Positions 1-9,367 of a DNA stretch of 64,000 nt are shown piece after piece (position 1 is the first letter of the stretch; every line of letters begins with the position of its first letter). Location of the stretch: NCBI GenBank assembly GCA_036705565.1, contig JAUBUY010000001.1; one strand, given 5' to 3'. The stretch comes from Microcoleus sp036705565 (GTDB lineage: Bacteria; Cyanobacteriota; Cyanobacteriia; Cyanobacteriales; Microcoleaceae). Under the pieces are notes generated by a model, which was not told the origin of the DNA, did no database searches, and saw only the letters and a program-made list of their open reading frames with translations. Both the position numbers and the translations under genes were made by a program.

Positions 1-440
1 TAATAGACCGAGGGCTTGACCTCTCTTTCTACATGGTGATGATGATGACTTAATTCTCTGCAGTCTTCAGGGTTTTTTACCCTTATTTTTTTTCCGTCTC
101 TACAAAGACGCAGTGGGATCACTGGGATACTATTCCTTTTTCCGTTGTTAAAACTCCGGGTTGCTAATCTGAGGGAATAGGAGCTGATTGCGTCTAATTT
201 TCATCAATTCCGCAATAGGTGCATGGCAAAGCTCCCTCCCTACTCCCTCCGCTTCGCTGCGCCCACGATTTACCGTATAATCATTCAAAAGCTACTATGA
301 CGGCGTTGCGATCGCCTCGACGACCGTAAGGCTACCGATCTATTTCGGAATTCCCATAAGCTTGAGCTTGTGTCCTTGTAAAATCGCACAACTATCAGCA
401 ACTCTAAGCTAAAGCTATTAAAAATATTAAAGTTTTATAA
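1..440. other. Intergenic, no gene seen
   Basis: No convincing coding region is visible. The stretch contains short AT-rich segments and a HIP1-like GCGATCGC site near 307. It lies downstream of the broken transposase and may hold remnants of the same insertion sequence, but no terminal inverted repeat could be assigned. Confidence 0.5.
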
Positions 441-1370
441 TATTAAAGTTTTGAGAAAGTTTTGAGGCGGTCGTCACAAGGGTAACTTTTTTCAAGATTA
501 TAGCCTCCTGTTTTACAGTCCTTAAACATTGCTTCGATACCACTGCGACATTTAAACGCTGTTACAGCTTGTTTCAATTTGGCGATATTGGTGAGTCAAT
601 ACCAGTCTTCATCTTCGCCACTATTTCGATATTTTCGTTGCCCATAACCAGCGACATCAAAACAGCCCAATCCTTGCTGCTGATTTTAACTCCTGTCACA
701 TAAAAGCTCGTACCTGCGACTAAACCACCCTCACTCAACCGCTTAAATTCTTCTCCTTCTTCTTGAATATAGCGTCCCTGTTTTACTCTCAAAACACACC
801 TTATGTTCTTTTCACACAGCCCACTTGCCAGCTTAACGATCGCAAATTCAGGCGTTTCCTAAAAGGACCATTTTATATTTTTTTAGCAGACCAAGAATGC
901 TGCAGATTAAGCTTTGTTGTTCTCGGATGTTGCTACAGCCACAGCGAAGGCAATATCTGCTAGTACAACGGTCAAGCTCTCTTGTTCCCAATCAGGCTAA
1001 TCATCAACAGATTTTTATCTCGCCACGGCGTTCTATCAATGGCGACCTTCAACTCTTGTTTCTTTTTAAATTGACTTCTCCAGATATATTTAAGCACAGG
1101 AAACCAAAGCTTTTCAATCTTGAGCAGAGGTAGCTTGAGAAATCGTTGAATAGAACGTCGTCCGCTCTCAAACATGATTGGGTATCGCATCAATTTCGCC
1201 AATAACTCAATACTCACTTGTTTATGGGTTGGGAGCAGAAAAACTAAAATAGTCACAGTCAAGTATTCGGTGTTTTTGAGCTGCTGTTGGAAACAAATTT
1301 GGTATGATTGAGGTAACATTTTTAACTGATGGGGCTTCTTAACAAGACTGACCCCATATTTTTTTACCAA
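441..1370 (-). pseudogene. Degraded IS4-family transposase
   Basis: The minus strand encodes pieces of an IS4-type DDE transposase in more than one frame. The N-terminal part (972-1370, likely true start at the internal Met at 1319) is followed by a piece in another frame (about 574-800, with the motif VKQGRYIQEEGEEF), and then by RSGIEAMFKDCKTGGYNLE (about 470-550), which carries the R..E......K signature of the IS4 C-terminal catalytic region. At least two frameshifts separate the pieces, and the last one stops near 441, well short of the usual C terminus. The gene cannot make a full transposase. No flanking terminal repeats were recognised, so the element ends are not defined. This is a fossil insertion upstream of scpB. 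Confidence 0.85.
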
Positions 1371-1480
1371 AAATCGGTTCTAGCCCCGTCATCTGTATTG
1401 GTTGATATATTTTACCATAAGCTCAGGAGAGCTAGAAACGTTATATATTCCTGCGTCTCGGATTGATATAAAAAAAGAAA

Positions 1481-1526
1481 ATTAATAGTGTAGGTTTTGT
1501 TTCTCAACCTAACCTACACTATTAAT
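1481..1526. repeat. Perfect 16-bp inverted repeat
   Basis: ATTAATAGTGTAGGTT (1481-1496) is repeated as its exact reverse complement at 1511-1526 around a 14-nt loop. It lies between the transposase remnant and scpB. It could fold as a bidirectional terminator or be a small palindromic repeat; a related GTAGGTTGGGT palindrome occurs at 39173-39251. Confidence 0.75.
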
Positions 1527-1679
1527 AATTTGTGTAAGGGGAATGTTTATTCCTAACTCTCATTCTTCACGACACGGAAGTTACGGAAATACGGATAACT
1601 GTTGTTTTCCTGATTCCTTCTTCTTTTTTGCTTATTCCTTCTTCTTTCAACCTCCCAATTCCTCGTTACTAATTCCCAA

Positions 1680-2195
1680 ATGACTCGCTTAGCCACAACA
1701 ATAGAAGCCATACTTTACCTAAAAGGTCAGCCAGTGTCGATCGCAGAAATTGCCGAGATTGCCAAGTGCGATCGAGCCGAAGCCGAAGACGCCATCATCG
1801 AACTCATGTCTGACTCGTCCCACCGCGACAGTGCATTAGAAGTCGTCGAAACCCCCACAGGATACAGCCTGCAACTCAGAGAAGAGTTTGCCAGTTTAAT
1901 GCAAACTTTAATACCTCCAGAATTAGGTGTGGGAGCTTTGCGAACGCTGGCTGCGATCGCCCTCAAAGGCGGCATCGCTCAGCCAGACTTAGTTAACTTG
2001 CGAGGTTCAGGCGCTTACCAACAAGTGCAGGAACTTGTAGAGATGGGTTTCGTCCGCAAACGGCGACCGAGTGAGGGGCGGTCATATTGGTTACAAGTTA
2101 CCGAGAAATTTCATCGGTACTTTCAAGTAGACCAACTGCCAAAACAATTGCAACTTGACTTTCAGGCAAATTTGTACCCAAGCAATGACGAGTAG
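1680..2195 (+). CDS. scpB: Segregation and condensation protein ScpB
   Basis: ScpB is the winged-helix kleisin-associated subunit of the bacterial SMC-ScpA-ScpB condensin, which compacts and separates the chromosome. The 171-residue product has the two tandem winged-helix segments of the family: the N-terminal half begins with TTIEAILYLKGQPVS, and the second half has the conserved ALRTLAAIALKGGIAQPDLVNLRG stretch (quoted in part as ALRTLAAIALKGG) followed by a wing ending GRSYWLQ. Length matches the family. The ATG at 1680 starts directly at the conserved N terminus. ScpA is not in the window. A DUF760 gene follows 42 bp downstream on the same strand, so the two may be co-transcribed. Confidence 0.93.
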   Translation: MTRLATTIEAILYLKGQPVSIAEIAEIAKCDRAEAEDAIIELMSDSSHRDSALEVVETPTGYSLQLREEFASLMQTLIPPELGVGALRTLAAIALKGGIAQPDLVNLRGSGAYQQVQELVEMGFVRKRRPSEGRSYWLQVTEKFHRYFQVDQLPKQLQLDFQANLYPSNDE

Positions 2196-2237
2196 TTTGA
2201 AGTAGAATGTAACCAGCCAGAAATTAAGAATCGCCAA

Positions 2238-2585
2238 ATGGTTTTTCACCCTGACTTTGACACATCCAATGCCCAACAAACCGCAGTCAATCCACTGCTG
2301 AAGTACCTCCAACACCAATCCCCGGAGGTTCTAGCCCGCGTCGCCAAGTCTGTGAGCCCCGACATCAGAGAAATAATCTCTCATAACGTTCAAGGACTTG
2401 TCGGCGTTTTGCCTTCCGAAAATTTTAACGTCGAAATTACCACGGATCGCGAAAACTTAGCAGGTTTGCTAGCTTCAGCGATGATGACAGGCTATTTTTT
2501 GAGGCAAATGGAGCAAAGGATGCACCTAGAAGAAAATTTAGCAAGCACCAGCTCGATTAAACCAAACTCACCCAAAGACAAGTAA
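2238..2585 (+). CDS. DUF760 family protein
   Basis: A 115-residue soluble protein of the DUF760 family, which is found in cyanobacteria and plastids and has no settled biochemical function. The family features visible are NPLLKYLQHQSPEVLARVAKS near the N terminus, the central IREIISHNVQGLVGVLP block, and the C-terminal GLLASAMMTGYFLRQMEQR helix. Length is usual. It lies 42 bp behind scpB on the same strand. The C-terminal tail after residue 100 is polar and unconserved in appearance. Confidence 0.85.
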   Translation: MVFHPDFDTSNAQQTAVNPLLKYLQHQSPEVLARVAKSVSPDIREIISHNVQGLVGVLPSENFNVEITTDRENLAGLLASAMMTGYFLRQMEQRMHLEENLASTSSIKPNSPKDK

Positions 2586-2910
2586 AAAAATCAACGGGTT
2601 GGGGAAGCAAGAAAGATGAAAGTTGTTCAGAAAAATCCATAATCCTGAATCATGGAGGCACAGGGAATTAAGAAACCGGGCTGTTAACCGGCTATCCCTC
2701 GCGCTACACCGAGGATTTTGGTAAAAAAACCCGGTTACTGCTTCTAGGACTATAAAGCATCAGATTCATCTTCCATCCTCCACCCTTGCAACTAATACCA
2801 ATTTAAAAAAAGAATGCAACTGCTGATAAGCTCCAAATCCTTATGCAGTAAGTCATTCTTAATTATTTAATCGAAAATCGAAAATCGAAAATCGAAAATC
2901 GAAAATGGTA
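2586..2910. repeat. Intergenic repeats incl. AAATCGA heptamers
   Basis: This gap between convergent genes holds no gene. It contains a palindrome of the AAACCCGGTTT type (about 2670-2745), a copy of the TACCAATTTAAAAAA...ATGCAAC segment that recurs near 40021, and at 2869-2907 about five tandem copies of a 7-bp unit (AAATCGA), a short tandemly repeated repetitive (STRR) sequence typical of filamentous cyanobacteria. Confidence 0.75.
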
Positions 2911-4131
2911 TTACCCACCGGCGGAGCTACCCGATAGGGGAAAAGCACCCGGACGTACTTTAATATTCTGAACTTGACCCAAACGGTTAATTTCCAGTTC
3001 GAGTTCTTTGCCCACAACCGTGTTTTCCACCCGTTCTTGCACGTCACCGGGAGTGTTAACCGCAATTCCGTCAACTTTTTGAATGACATCTCCGGGACGC
3101 AAGTCTGCTTTTTGAGCGGGGGAATTTTCCACGACTCGCGCCACGGCTACGCCTTGATCGAGGGTAATTTTATTATTATCGAGCTGTTTGTTGAGTTCTG
3201 CCTTGGTGGCGGCAGTCAAGCTGACCATTTGAATGCCGAGATAGGGATGTTCGGCTTTACCTTTGGCGAATAGCTGATCGGAAACTCGTTTGGCGGTTTC
3301 GATCGGAATTGCAAATCCCAAGCCTTGAGCGTCCGCGCGGATAGCGGTATTGATGCCAATTACTTCGCCTTGGTCATTCAGCAGCGGGCCACCAGAATTG
3401 CCGGGGTTGATGGCAGCATCGGTTTGGATGAAGCGGACTCGCTTGTCGGGGATGCCGACTTGGGAACTCGATCGACCCGTAGCGCTGATAATGCCCACAG
3501 TCACGGTATTGTCGAGACCTAAAGGATTGCCGATCGCGATCGCCCACTGTCCCGGTACAATATTGTCCGATCGACCCAAAGCCACCTGCGGCAGTTCCTT
3601 AGCATTAATCTTAACCACAGCCACATCCGTCAGCGGATCGACTCCCTGCACCTTACCCTCAAACTCGCGGCCGTCTTTGAGCGTCACCTTAACAGTATCA
3701 GTCCCGGAGACAACGTGAGCATTAGTAACGATGCGGCCGTCAGAAGTGAGAATAAACCCGGAACCGGTACCTCTCTTGACTCGTTCTTCCGGCTGTGGCA
3801 AATTCTCCCCAAAAAACCGACGAAACAAAGGATTTTTGAATGCTTCCGGCACTTGATTCGCCACCTTGCTTGATGCGTCAATCCGCACTACAGCCGGGCC
3901 GACTTTTTCGGCTGCTTCAGCAATAAAATTGGGATTGCTGCGATCGACTGCCCGATTTTCCAGAACTGGAGGAGACGAATAGGGGGGGATTTGCTGGCGT
4001 ACTACTGGCAAAACCAATCCGGTTTCCAGATTGTTTGAGCCTTGCAGATAGCGATTTCCCAACCATCCCATACCTCCGCCGATTGACAGCAGAGTCACAT
4101 AAAGGGTCGCTTGCTTAAAAGATAAACTCAT
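2911..4131 (-). CDS. HtrA/Deg-family serine protease (HhoA/HhoB type)
   Basis: A 406-residue trypsin-like serine protease with one C-terminal PDZ domain, acting in the periplasm or thylakoid lumen on misfolded proteins. The N terminus has an uncleaved-type signal or membrane anchor (LYVTLLSIGGGMGWLG, about residues 10-25). The catalytic triad is visible: His139 in TNAHVV, Asp169 in DPLTDVAVV and Ser246 in NPGNSGGPL. The PDZ domain occupies roughly residues 300-395 and contains QKADLRPGDVIQKVDG. Cyanobacteria usually carry three such proteases (HtrA, HhoA, HhoB); the sequence alone does not tell me which this is. The gene stands alone and is divergent from the LysM/M23 hydrolase at 4436. Confidence 0.93.
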   Translation of the reverse strand: MSLSFKQATLYVTLLSIGGGMGWLGNRYLQGSNNLETGLVLPVVRQQIPPYSSPPVLENRAVDRSNPNFIAEAAEKVGPAVVRIDASSKVANQVPEAFKNPLFRRFFGENLPQPEERVKRGTGSGFILTSDGRIVTNAHVVSGTDTVKVTLKDGREFEGKVQGVDPLTDVAVVKINAKELPQVALGRSDNIVPGQWAIAIGNPLGLDNTVTVGIISATGRSSSQVGIPDKRVRFIQTDAAINPGNSGGPLLNDQGEVIGINTAIRADAQGLGFAIPIETAKRVSDQLFAKGKAEHPYLGIQMVSLTAATKAELNKQLDNNKITLDQGVAVARVVENSPAQKADLRPGDVIQKVDGIAVNTPGDVQERVENTVVGKELELEINRLGQVQNIKVRPGAFPLSGSSAGG

Positions 4132-4435
4132 TTAATAACTCCCGCTAAATACCTCATCCCCGCAGACAGGTTCCGAATCAAGCATTTTTGTCTTGGCGAC
4201 GGGAAGGAAGCGGGGCGGGGCGTACCGCTTCCTCAAGAACATAGCTGTTAACAGGCCGGCGCCCATCGGCATTACAGGCAATTTTGCCGGATTTGCCTAG
4301 AGCGAATCAAACTAATAATTCTCATCCTAACTTGGCTTAGCCTGGGATTTACACTCTGGGGGGTGGCTAGAGCTTTCAAATATGCAATTTTACAGGATTT
4401 TAAAATTGTCAACTGTCCGAAAGGAATACTTTTTT
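4132..4435. other. Divergent intergenic region
   Basis: This 304-bp gap separates the protease (minus) from the LysM/M23 hydrolase (plus) and should hold both promoters. It contains GC-rich palindromic stretches around 4200-4290. A purine-rich GAAAGGA at about 4420 is the best ribosome-binding candidate for the downstream gene. No clear -35/-10 pair was recognised. Confidence 0.4.
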
Positions 4436-5359
4436 ATGTACATAATGACTTTTAAACGCTTATTTCCGCTGATTTTTGCACTAATTTGGTCGATCGCACC
4501 CGTTGAGAAAACGGCGGCAAATACCGAAATCCCACCTGCAAATCTTCCTTTAGGTACACCTGTAGAAAACCCCGACCCCGCCCGCGATTGCCCGAGTCCG
4601 GCTATGTCTCGGTTGCGTCGCCACACTGTGGCCCAGGGCGAGACAATAGAAAGCATCGCGCGGCAGTACAATGTGATTCCTGCGGCGCTGATCGGGATAA
4701 ATCCGACGTTGCGGGGCGGTGGAGTATCTGCTGGAAGTGCGATCATCATTCCTCCGTACAGTGGCATCGAGGTAGAAGTGCCTGCAGGCTCGAATTGGCA
4801 AAAACTGGCAGAAGCTTACAAAGTGCCCGCAGATTTGCTATTTGAGGCGAACGGGTGCAGGCCGTTGGGGAAAACGGTGTTTGTGCCTGCGGTGAATAGG
4901 TCGATCGGGCCTTCTATCAATCCCGATGCAACGCCATCGGTGCAAGGATTTCCGCTGCCTGCCCCAGCAGTAGCAGCTTTGCGTTACGGGCGGCAATTGC
5001 ATCCGGCGCGGCGCGAATTTTTTTTCCACAGCGGCGTAGATTTTTTGGCGTCGGAGGGTACGCAGGTTTTGGCTGCAGGCGAGGGGACTGTCGCCTTTGC
5101 CGGGCCGCAGGGGGATTACGGGAATTTAGTGGTGGTGAACCATGAAGCGGGGAAGCAAACGCGCTACGCTCATTTGAAAGATATTGCGGTCAAAGTCGGT
5201 CAAAAAGTGGAGTCTGGAGAAGTTTTGGGAACTGTCGGGACGACGGGAAAACGGGACATTCCGCCATCTCATTTGCATTTTGAAGTTCGGTACAATTCGG
5301 GTTTGGGTTGGGTTGCTGAAGACCCGCTGCTTTATTTGCAAGCGACTATTAAAAAATAG
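4436..5359 (+). CDS. Secreted LysM/M23 peptidoglycan hydrolase
   Basis: An exported cell-wall endopeptidase of about 307 residues. An N-terminal signal peptide (FKRLFPLIFALIWSIAP...) is followed by a LysM peptidoglycan-binding domain (HTVAQGETIESIARQYNV), a second weaker LysM-like segment, and a C-terminal M23 LytM-type metallopeptidase domain. The zinc-binding motifs HSGVDF and HLHFEV are both present, so the enzyme should be active. The reading frame extends back to an ATG at 4382, but the signal peptide begins only near the ATGs at 4436/4445, with an AGGA upstream; I therefore prefer 4436. Such proteins trim peptidoglycan at septa or junctions in filamentous cyanobacteria; the exact role here is inferred. 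Confidence 0.88.
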   Translation: MYIMTFKRLFPLIFALIWSIAPVEKTAANTEIPPANLPLGTPVENPDPARDCPSPAMSRLRRHTVAQGETIESIARQYNVIPAALIGINPTLRGGGVSAGSAIIIPPYSGIEVEVPAGSNWQKLAEAYKVPADLLFEANGCRPLGKTVFVPAVNRSIGPSINPDATPSVQGFPLPAPAVAALRYGRQLHPARREFFFHSGVDFLASEGTQVLAAGEGTVAFAGPQGDYGNLVVVNHEAGKQTRYAHLKDIAVKVGQKVESGEVLGTVGTTGKRDIPPSHLHFEVRYNSGLGWVAEDPLLYLQATIKK

Positions 5360-5641
5360 GATTGTTAGTGTGCTGGGGGGTGACAACCCGCCCCAAATCC
5401 AGACTGGATAAGGATTGATTTGTGTTGTGGTTAAAAAAGATAGGCAGCAGAATTATTACACGATTGCCTATCCCAAAAAATATTTTACCAACATTTTACC
5501 AGGCTCAATTACAAAAACAACTGACGCAAACCCCGTTTATTTTACTCACAATCTTTTTGAACCTGATACAATCTGAGAAACAAGTAACGATCGCACTAAT
5601 CGGGTTTCCATTAATCACTTATTGGTGAACAACTTATTGCC

Positions 5642-6103
5642 CGATCGCACATTTCTCTCAAATTCGATCGCCCATCAACCAAAAACTCGATCGCCCGTTT
5701 CCCAAAAAGTCGATCGCCCATAAACCAAAAATCCGATCGCACATTTCTCTCAAATTCGATCGCCCTGAAACCGAGTGAAAATTTGTCTGCTTTGTGACAC
5801 AGCCCGCCGGGGGTTGAAACCCCCGTCTCATAGCTAAAGTCGGTTGAAACCGACTGAAAATTCGCATGAAACCGATACACATCAACTAACTCTTCAGTCC
5901 TCTTTCAGAGGACTTTCGCTATGAGACAGGGGTTTCAACCCCTGGCGGACTCGGCAACGAACCAACTAGCCCGGACTGCGCGGAAAAACTAAGGGACTAA
6001 CAAATCAAATTCGATCGCCCATCCACAAAAAACCCGATCGCCCATCAACCAAAAATCTGATCGCCCATCAACCAAAAATCCGATCGCCCTTAAACCAACT
6101 CCA
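5642..6103. repeat. 23-bp-period HIP1-like repeat array, split in two
   Basis: The core CGATCGC(C/A)C starts at 5642, 5665, 5688, 5711, 5734 and 5757, an exact 23-bp step, and again at 6012, 6035, 6058 and 6081, the same step. Between cores the units read approximately CATCAACCAAAAAT or CATTTCTCTCAAATT. The two blocks are separated by about 250 bp that contain a palindromic repeat (5803-5951). There are no unique spacers, so it is not a CRISPR. It lies between two convergent genes and has no coding capacity that looks real. Confidence 0.85.
5803..5951. repeat. Long palindromic repeat (GGGGGTTGAAACCCCC type)
   Basis: The left arm (about 5803-5834: CCGCCGGGGGTTGAAACCCC then GTCTCATAGC) is the near-perfect reverse complement of the right arm (about 5919-5949: GCTATGAGAC then AGGGGTTTCAACCCCTGGCGG). 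The loop holds two shorter self-complementary segments (CGGTTGAAACCG; CCTCTTTCAGAGG). This is a mobile-looking palindromic repeat that appears to sit inside the 23-bp array. Confidence 0.8.
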
Positions 6104-6169
6104 CATCACACTGAAATTCCAAATGATGACTGTAGGGGCGGTGCCCCCGTGCCCGCCCGACTATATCCA

Positions 6170-8569
6170 TTATCGCCGCCGTGTCAAACCCTCTACAGAA
6201 CTAACCGTATAGACATTAGGTAAAAAGTCAACATTTGGACCTGAAGCTCCTAGAAGATCGAATGATTGTGGACGATAATTAACAGTATCAAATAGTTCTC
6301 CTCCCGCTCCATTCCCAATCGAAACTTCTAATAAATCCTCCCGGCTTGCACTACCCGGCCCTCCTAGCTCTGTGCCGATATTGGTTAAAATGAAATTAAA
6401 CTCGCCTTGACCTTTTTTATCTTCTGGAATTAGAAAACTGTTAAGTCCAAGACCTTTTTGAGCAGCACCCGTGATATCTATATTTCTGCTATTGTTGTCT
6501 GGATTCGAGTATTTGACATTCAGGTTAGCAGTCCCCTGATAAGGGATAGCAGAAGGTTTTACCTCTATTTTTAAGAAGGGAGTGGATGGTGTTGGTGGAG
6601 GCGTTACAGGAGTAGTCGAAGGTTCATCGCAGAAGTCTAGCCCCAGATTCTTTCTGAACGTCTTCATTATTTCGCCACTCTTAGCTCCAGTTATATTAGC
6701 AACATTGTTGTAAAGCCCAGAGGTAAAGTTATAAGCAGTATCTTTTGCGAAATCCTCTACTTTGCCGAATAGCTCGTTGACATATCCTTCTCCTATTTTT
6801 TGGGTTATCCGACGACCCACCGTGCTATTGATTGCAGACCGAACTGCTTGTCGTGTTACCTTTAATGCACCTGCTTGCAGAGGACGAAGAGCGTTAAGTG
6901 GTTTAAGTAGTTTGTTGAAAGGAATCTGACCATAGACTGCTTCTGCTAGATCTTTGTCTTCACCATACAGGGCGACGCAAGCAAGGTCTAACACTTTCAC
7001 ACCAAGGGCAAGCGCTCCTAAAACACCACCTACCGATCCTCCTATTAGTGCACTAGCACCTAATGACACTGGAGCTATTGCGAAACCAACTCCTGTAGAG
7101 ATCGTAGCTGCTAGAGCAAGTCTGTCAGAGACATCATTTTTTTCCAGAATGTTACAGAATTCCTCACCACGTTCACAGGGTGTTTTTTGATTTGATGTGG
7201 TTGTCGGCGTGGTTGGTATTTGATTGGGCGTGCCACTTGGGTTGACTACGGTATCGATTGTTTCCTCACGACCGCTGGCATCTTGCTGCTTGAGAATAAT
7301 CGAGCCGTCATCTTGCCGATCGAAAATTGATTTGCTGGTCGATCCTTGAATTTGACTCTCAATGCGCTTACCGTCAGCACTCATGGTAAGGGTGTGAGCG
7401 GGCATACTGCTTTGAGGACCTGGTTGGTAGCGCAACTCACGAGCGCTGATTTCATCACTTGATCGCTTAATATTGACAACATATTGACTGCCATCGCTGC
7501 CGTTCAAAATGAAATCATAGGTATTCGGCCCGGTACTGCGGACAACTGGTGCTTCATAGGTAACAGTCTCTCCTGGGAGGGCGGGATTAGCATCCAGATT
7601 AACGAAGCGACCGCGTAAATCGTCAGGTGCCGCTCCCTGAACAACTCCCAATACTGAATTGGTGGCAGCAACACGAATAATCGTACTCGATCGATTGTTG
7701 GCGACCGTTGGTTGGAGAACTAAATCTGCCTCGGTGAGATCGAGATCGATACCAATGAAATCTTCGCTTTTATTAAAGTCTGTCAGAATGTCTGCCTCGC
7801 TCACGACAGACGTAGCCGTATTAGAGCGCAGCACGAAGGCATCGTTTCCAGAGCCACCCGTTAGTGTATCAATGCCAAAATCGCCTATGAGCAGATCGTT
7901 ACCAGTTTCACCGTTGAGAAGGTCATTCCCAAGACCGCCCCGCAAAACATCGTTACCTTCGTCGCCAAATAGCGTGTCGTCTCCCTGATTGCCATTTAGA
8001 GCGTCTACGCCCGTTCCACCGCGCAATATGTCGTTGCCCTCGCTACCGCTAATAGCGTCATCGCCTTCGTCGCCCGCGATCGTATCCGCACCGACACCGC
8101 CGGAGAGCAAATCGTCACCAGCACGACCGGAGATGAAGTCGTTTCCTGCGTTACCATTCAAAAAGTCTTGTGCGGCAGAGCCTTCTAGGGTATCGTTACC
8201 CCCCAGGCCGAGGATACCTTGGATATACTGACCTGACAGATCGGGTGTCGCCGTAAACAGGTCGCCACTCTCAGATAAGCGAAAAGCCCGACCATCGCTG
8301 ACTTGAGAAGCCGATCGCCCGATATCCCCATCAACACTACCGGAGATAAAGTCCTTTCCCGTGTTACCATTCAAAAAGTCTGGCGCGATCGAACTTTCTA
8401 GCGTATCGTTGCTTCCCAAGCTAAAGATATTCTGGATATTCTGAGCATTCGATACCGTCTCTTGAGTGGTGGCTTTTTTCGAGCCACAGCCGCAATCCGC
8501 TTGATTCTTGGCGCTGCTACCGTTCAATATGTCATCGTTCTTGTCCAGCAAAGCTAAATTGTCAGGCAT
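6170..8569 (-). CDS. Large RTX calcium-binding protein
   Basis: A 799-residue acidic protein of the hemolysin-type calcium-binding (RTX) class, probably exported by a type I system since no signal peptide is seen. About a dozen GGxGxDxLxG-like nonapeptides lie between residues 60 and 245 (for example GDEGDDAISGSEGNDILRGG). A block ending in the typical DFNKSEDFIGIDL follows. Unusually, the region after the repeats contains a Cys-pair segment, then a glycine/alanine-rich hydrophobic stretch (about residues 490-535) and a helical region to about 640, then a Thr/Pro linker and a C-terminal beta-sandwich-like segment. No catalytic motif was recognised. The divergent HTH gene at 8700 may control it. 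Role (adhesin, toxin-like or surface protein) is not determinable. Confidence 0.88.
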   Translation of the reverse strand: MPDNLALLDKNDDILNGSSAKNQADCGCGSKKATTQETVSNAQNIQNIFSLGSNDTLESSIAPDFLNGNTGKDFISGSVDGDIGRSASQVSDGRAFRLSESGDLFTATPDLSGQYIQGILGLGGNDTLEGSAAQDFLNGNAGNDFISGRAGDDLLSGGVGADTIAGDEGDDAISGSEGNDILRGGTGVDALNGNQGDDTLFGDEGNDVLRGGLGNDLLNGETGNDLLIGDFGIDTLTGGSGNDAFVLRSNTATSVVSEADILTDFNKSEDFIGIDLDLTEADLVLQPTVANNRSSTIIRVAATNSVLGVVQGAAPDDLRGRFVNLDANPALPGETVTYEAPVVRSTGPNTYDFILNGSDGSQYVVNIKRSSDEISARELRYQPGPQSSMPAHTLTMSADGKRIESQIQGSTSKSIFDRQDDGSIILKQQDASGREETIDTVVNPSGTPNQIPTTPTTTSNQKTPCERGEEFCNILEKNDVSDRLALAATISTGVGFAIAPVSLGASALIGGSVGGVLGALALGVKVLDLACVALYGEDKDLAEAVYGQIPFNKLLKPLNALRPLQAGALKVTRQAVRSAINSTVGRRITQKIGEGYVNELFGKVEDFAKDTAYNFTSGLYNNVANITGAKSGEIMKTFRKNLGLDFCDEPSTTPVTPPPTPSTPFLKIEVKPSAIPYQGTANLNVKYSNPDNNSRNIDITGAAQKGLGLNSFLIPEDKKGQGEFNFILTNIGTELGGPGSASREDLLEVSIGNGAGGELFDTVNYRPQSFDLLGASGPNVDFLPNVYTVSSVEGLTRRR

Positions 8570-8699
8570 ATACTGTTGCTTTGTGTTGGTGATTTAAGAA
8601 ATCTACCTCACCTGTCTCATCTATGTCATGGCTGAAAAAGCCCGAAAAAGACTGAAAAAGCCCGAAGTTTCCTTAACTTTATATTTCTTCACTTAACCC

Positions 8700-9266
8700 A
8701 TGCAGCCCAACGACGATCGCCCGTTGCAAGCCGTCCCTGACGATAACGAATTGCTGAAATTGGTCGATGGTCTAATATTTGAAAAAACAGGTAAACATCT
8801 CAACACGCTACAGCAGTTAGTGTTGCAGGGAATGTATGATGGCAAAACCTACGAAGCGATCGCCCGCGACACCCGCTACACTACAAAATATGTCCGAGAA
8901 GTCGGCTACAAGCTACTCAAAAGTCTCTCCGCAGTGATGAATGAAGAGATGCAAAAAGGCAATCTCAAAGCTGCGATCGATCGCAGAAATATTAGCAATA
9001 CCTCAAACTTCGGCAGAGATTATATTCAATACGTCGAATACGTCCACACCCTCAATCTCAACCCCTGTCCTTCTTTGCCTAGCAAATCTAACAACGAATA
9101 CGCCACTGAATCCAGCAGATTCACAACTCAGATCGAACGGCTCGAAATTGATGTAGCTGATGTCGTTTGTAAGTTGCACAGTCAAGGTATCGAACCCTGC
9201 AAAATCGCTCAGTTGCTTGGTCTGCCAGATGTGACGATAGAAACAATATTGCGTGAATTATCATAG
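8700..9266 (+). CDS. HTH protein with vMAP-type N-terminal domain
   Basis: A 188-residue protein. Residues about 25-85 (TGKHLNTLQQLVLQGMYDGK then TYEAIARDTRY.TKYVREVGYKLLKSLS) match the helix-turn-helix module that usually forms the N terminus of large cyanobacterial STAND/NB-ARC ATPases and vWA-MoxR-associated conflict proteins. Here it stands without any ATPase. A second short HTH-like segment closes the protein (CKIAQLLGLPDVTIETILREL). The gene is divergent from the RTX gene, with about 130 bp between the starts, which suggests a local regulator, but this is inference. It may alternatively be the remnant of a larger conflict protein. Confidence 0.7.
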   Translation: MQPNDDRPLQAVPDDNELLKLVDGLIFEKTGKHLNTLQQLVLQGMYDGKTYEAIARDTRYTTKYVREVGYKLLKSLSAVMNEEMQKGNLKAAIDRRNISNTSNFGRDYIQYVEYVHTLNLNPCPSLPSKSNNEYATESSRFTTQIERLEIDVADVVCKLHSQGIEPCKIAQLLGLPDVTIETILRELS

Positions 9267-9281
9267 CTAAGATGCGAGATA

Positions 9282-9312
9282 TTTGTAGGGTGCGTCGCTG
9301 GGAGATTTTCTA
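9282..9312 (+). repeat. TGTAGGGTGCGTCGCTG repeat
   Basis: A 31-bp sequence (TTTGTAGGGTGCGTCGCTG followed by GAGATTTTCTAG) that recurs nearly identically and in the same orientation at 10222-10252, on the other side of the DUF4058 gene. A reverse-oriented remnant (AGCGACGCACC) lies at about 39872. Confidence 0.7.
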
Positions 9313-9367
9313 GTTGATTTAGAGATTGTCGATCGCGACTAACCCTAGGATATAAAGTAAAATATAA

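Noticed and set aside
5422..5628. Open frame of 68 codons after the M23 gene
   Set aside because: Residue composition and repeat-like DNA do not look like a conserved protein, and the frame runs toward the 23-bp array; no ribosome-binding site.
5642..6103. Possible CRISPR array
   Set aside because: Units follow each other without unique spacers and the 23-bp period covers the entire unit; no cas gene in the window.
6954..8231. Plus-strand Ser/Pro-rich frames inside the RTX gene
   Set aside because: They are the antisense reading of glycine/aspartate repeats, a usual artefact of RTX genes.
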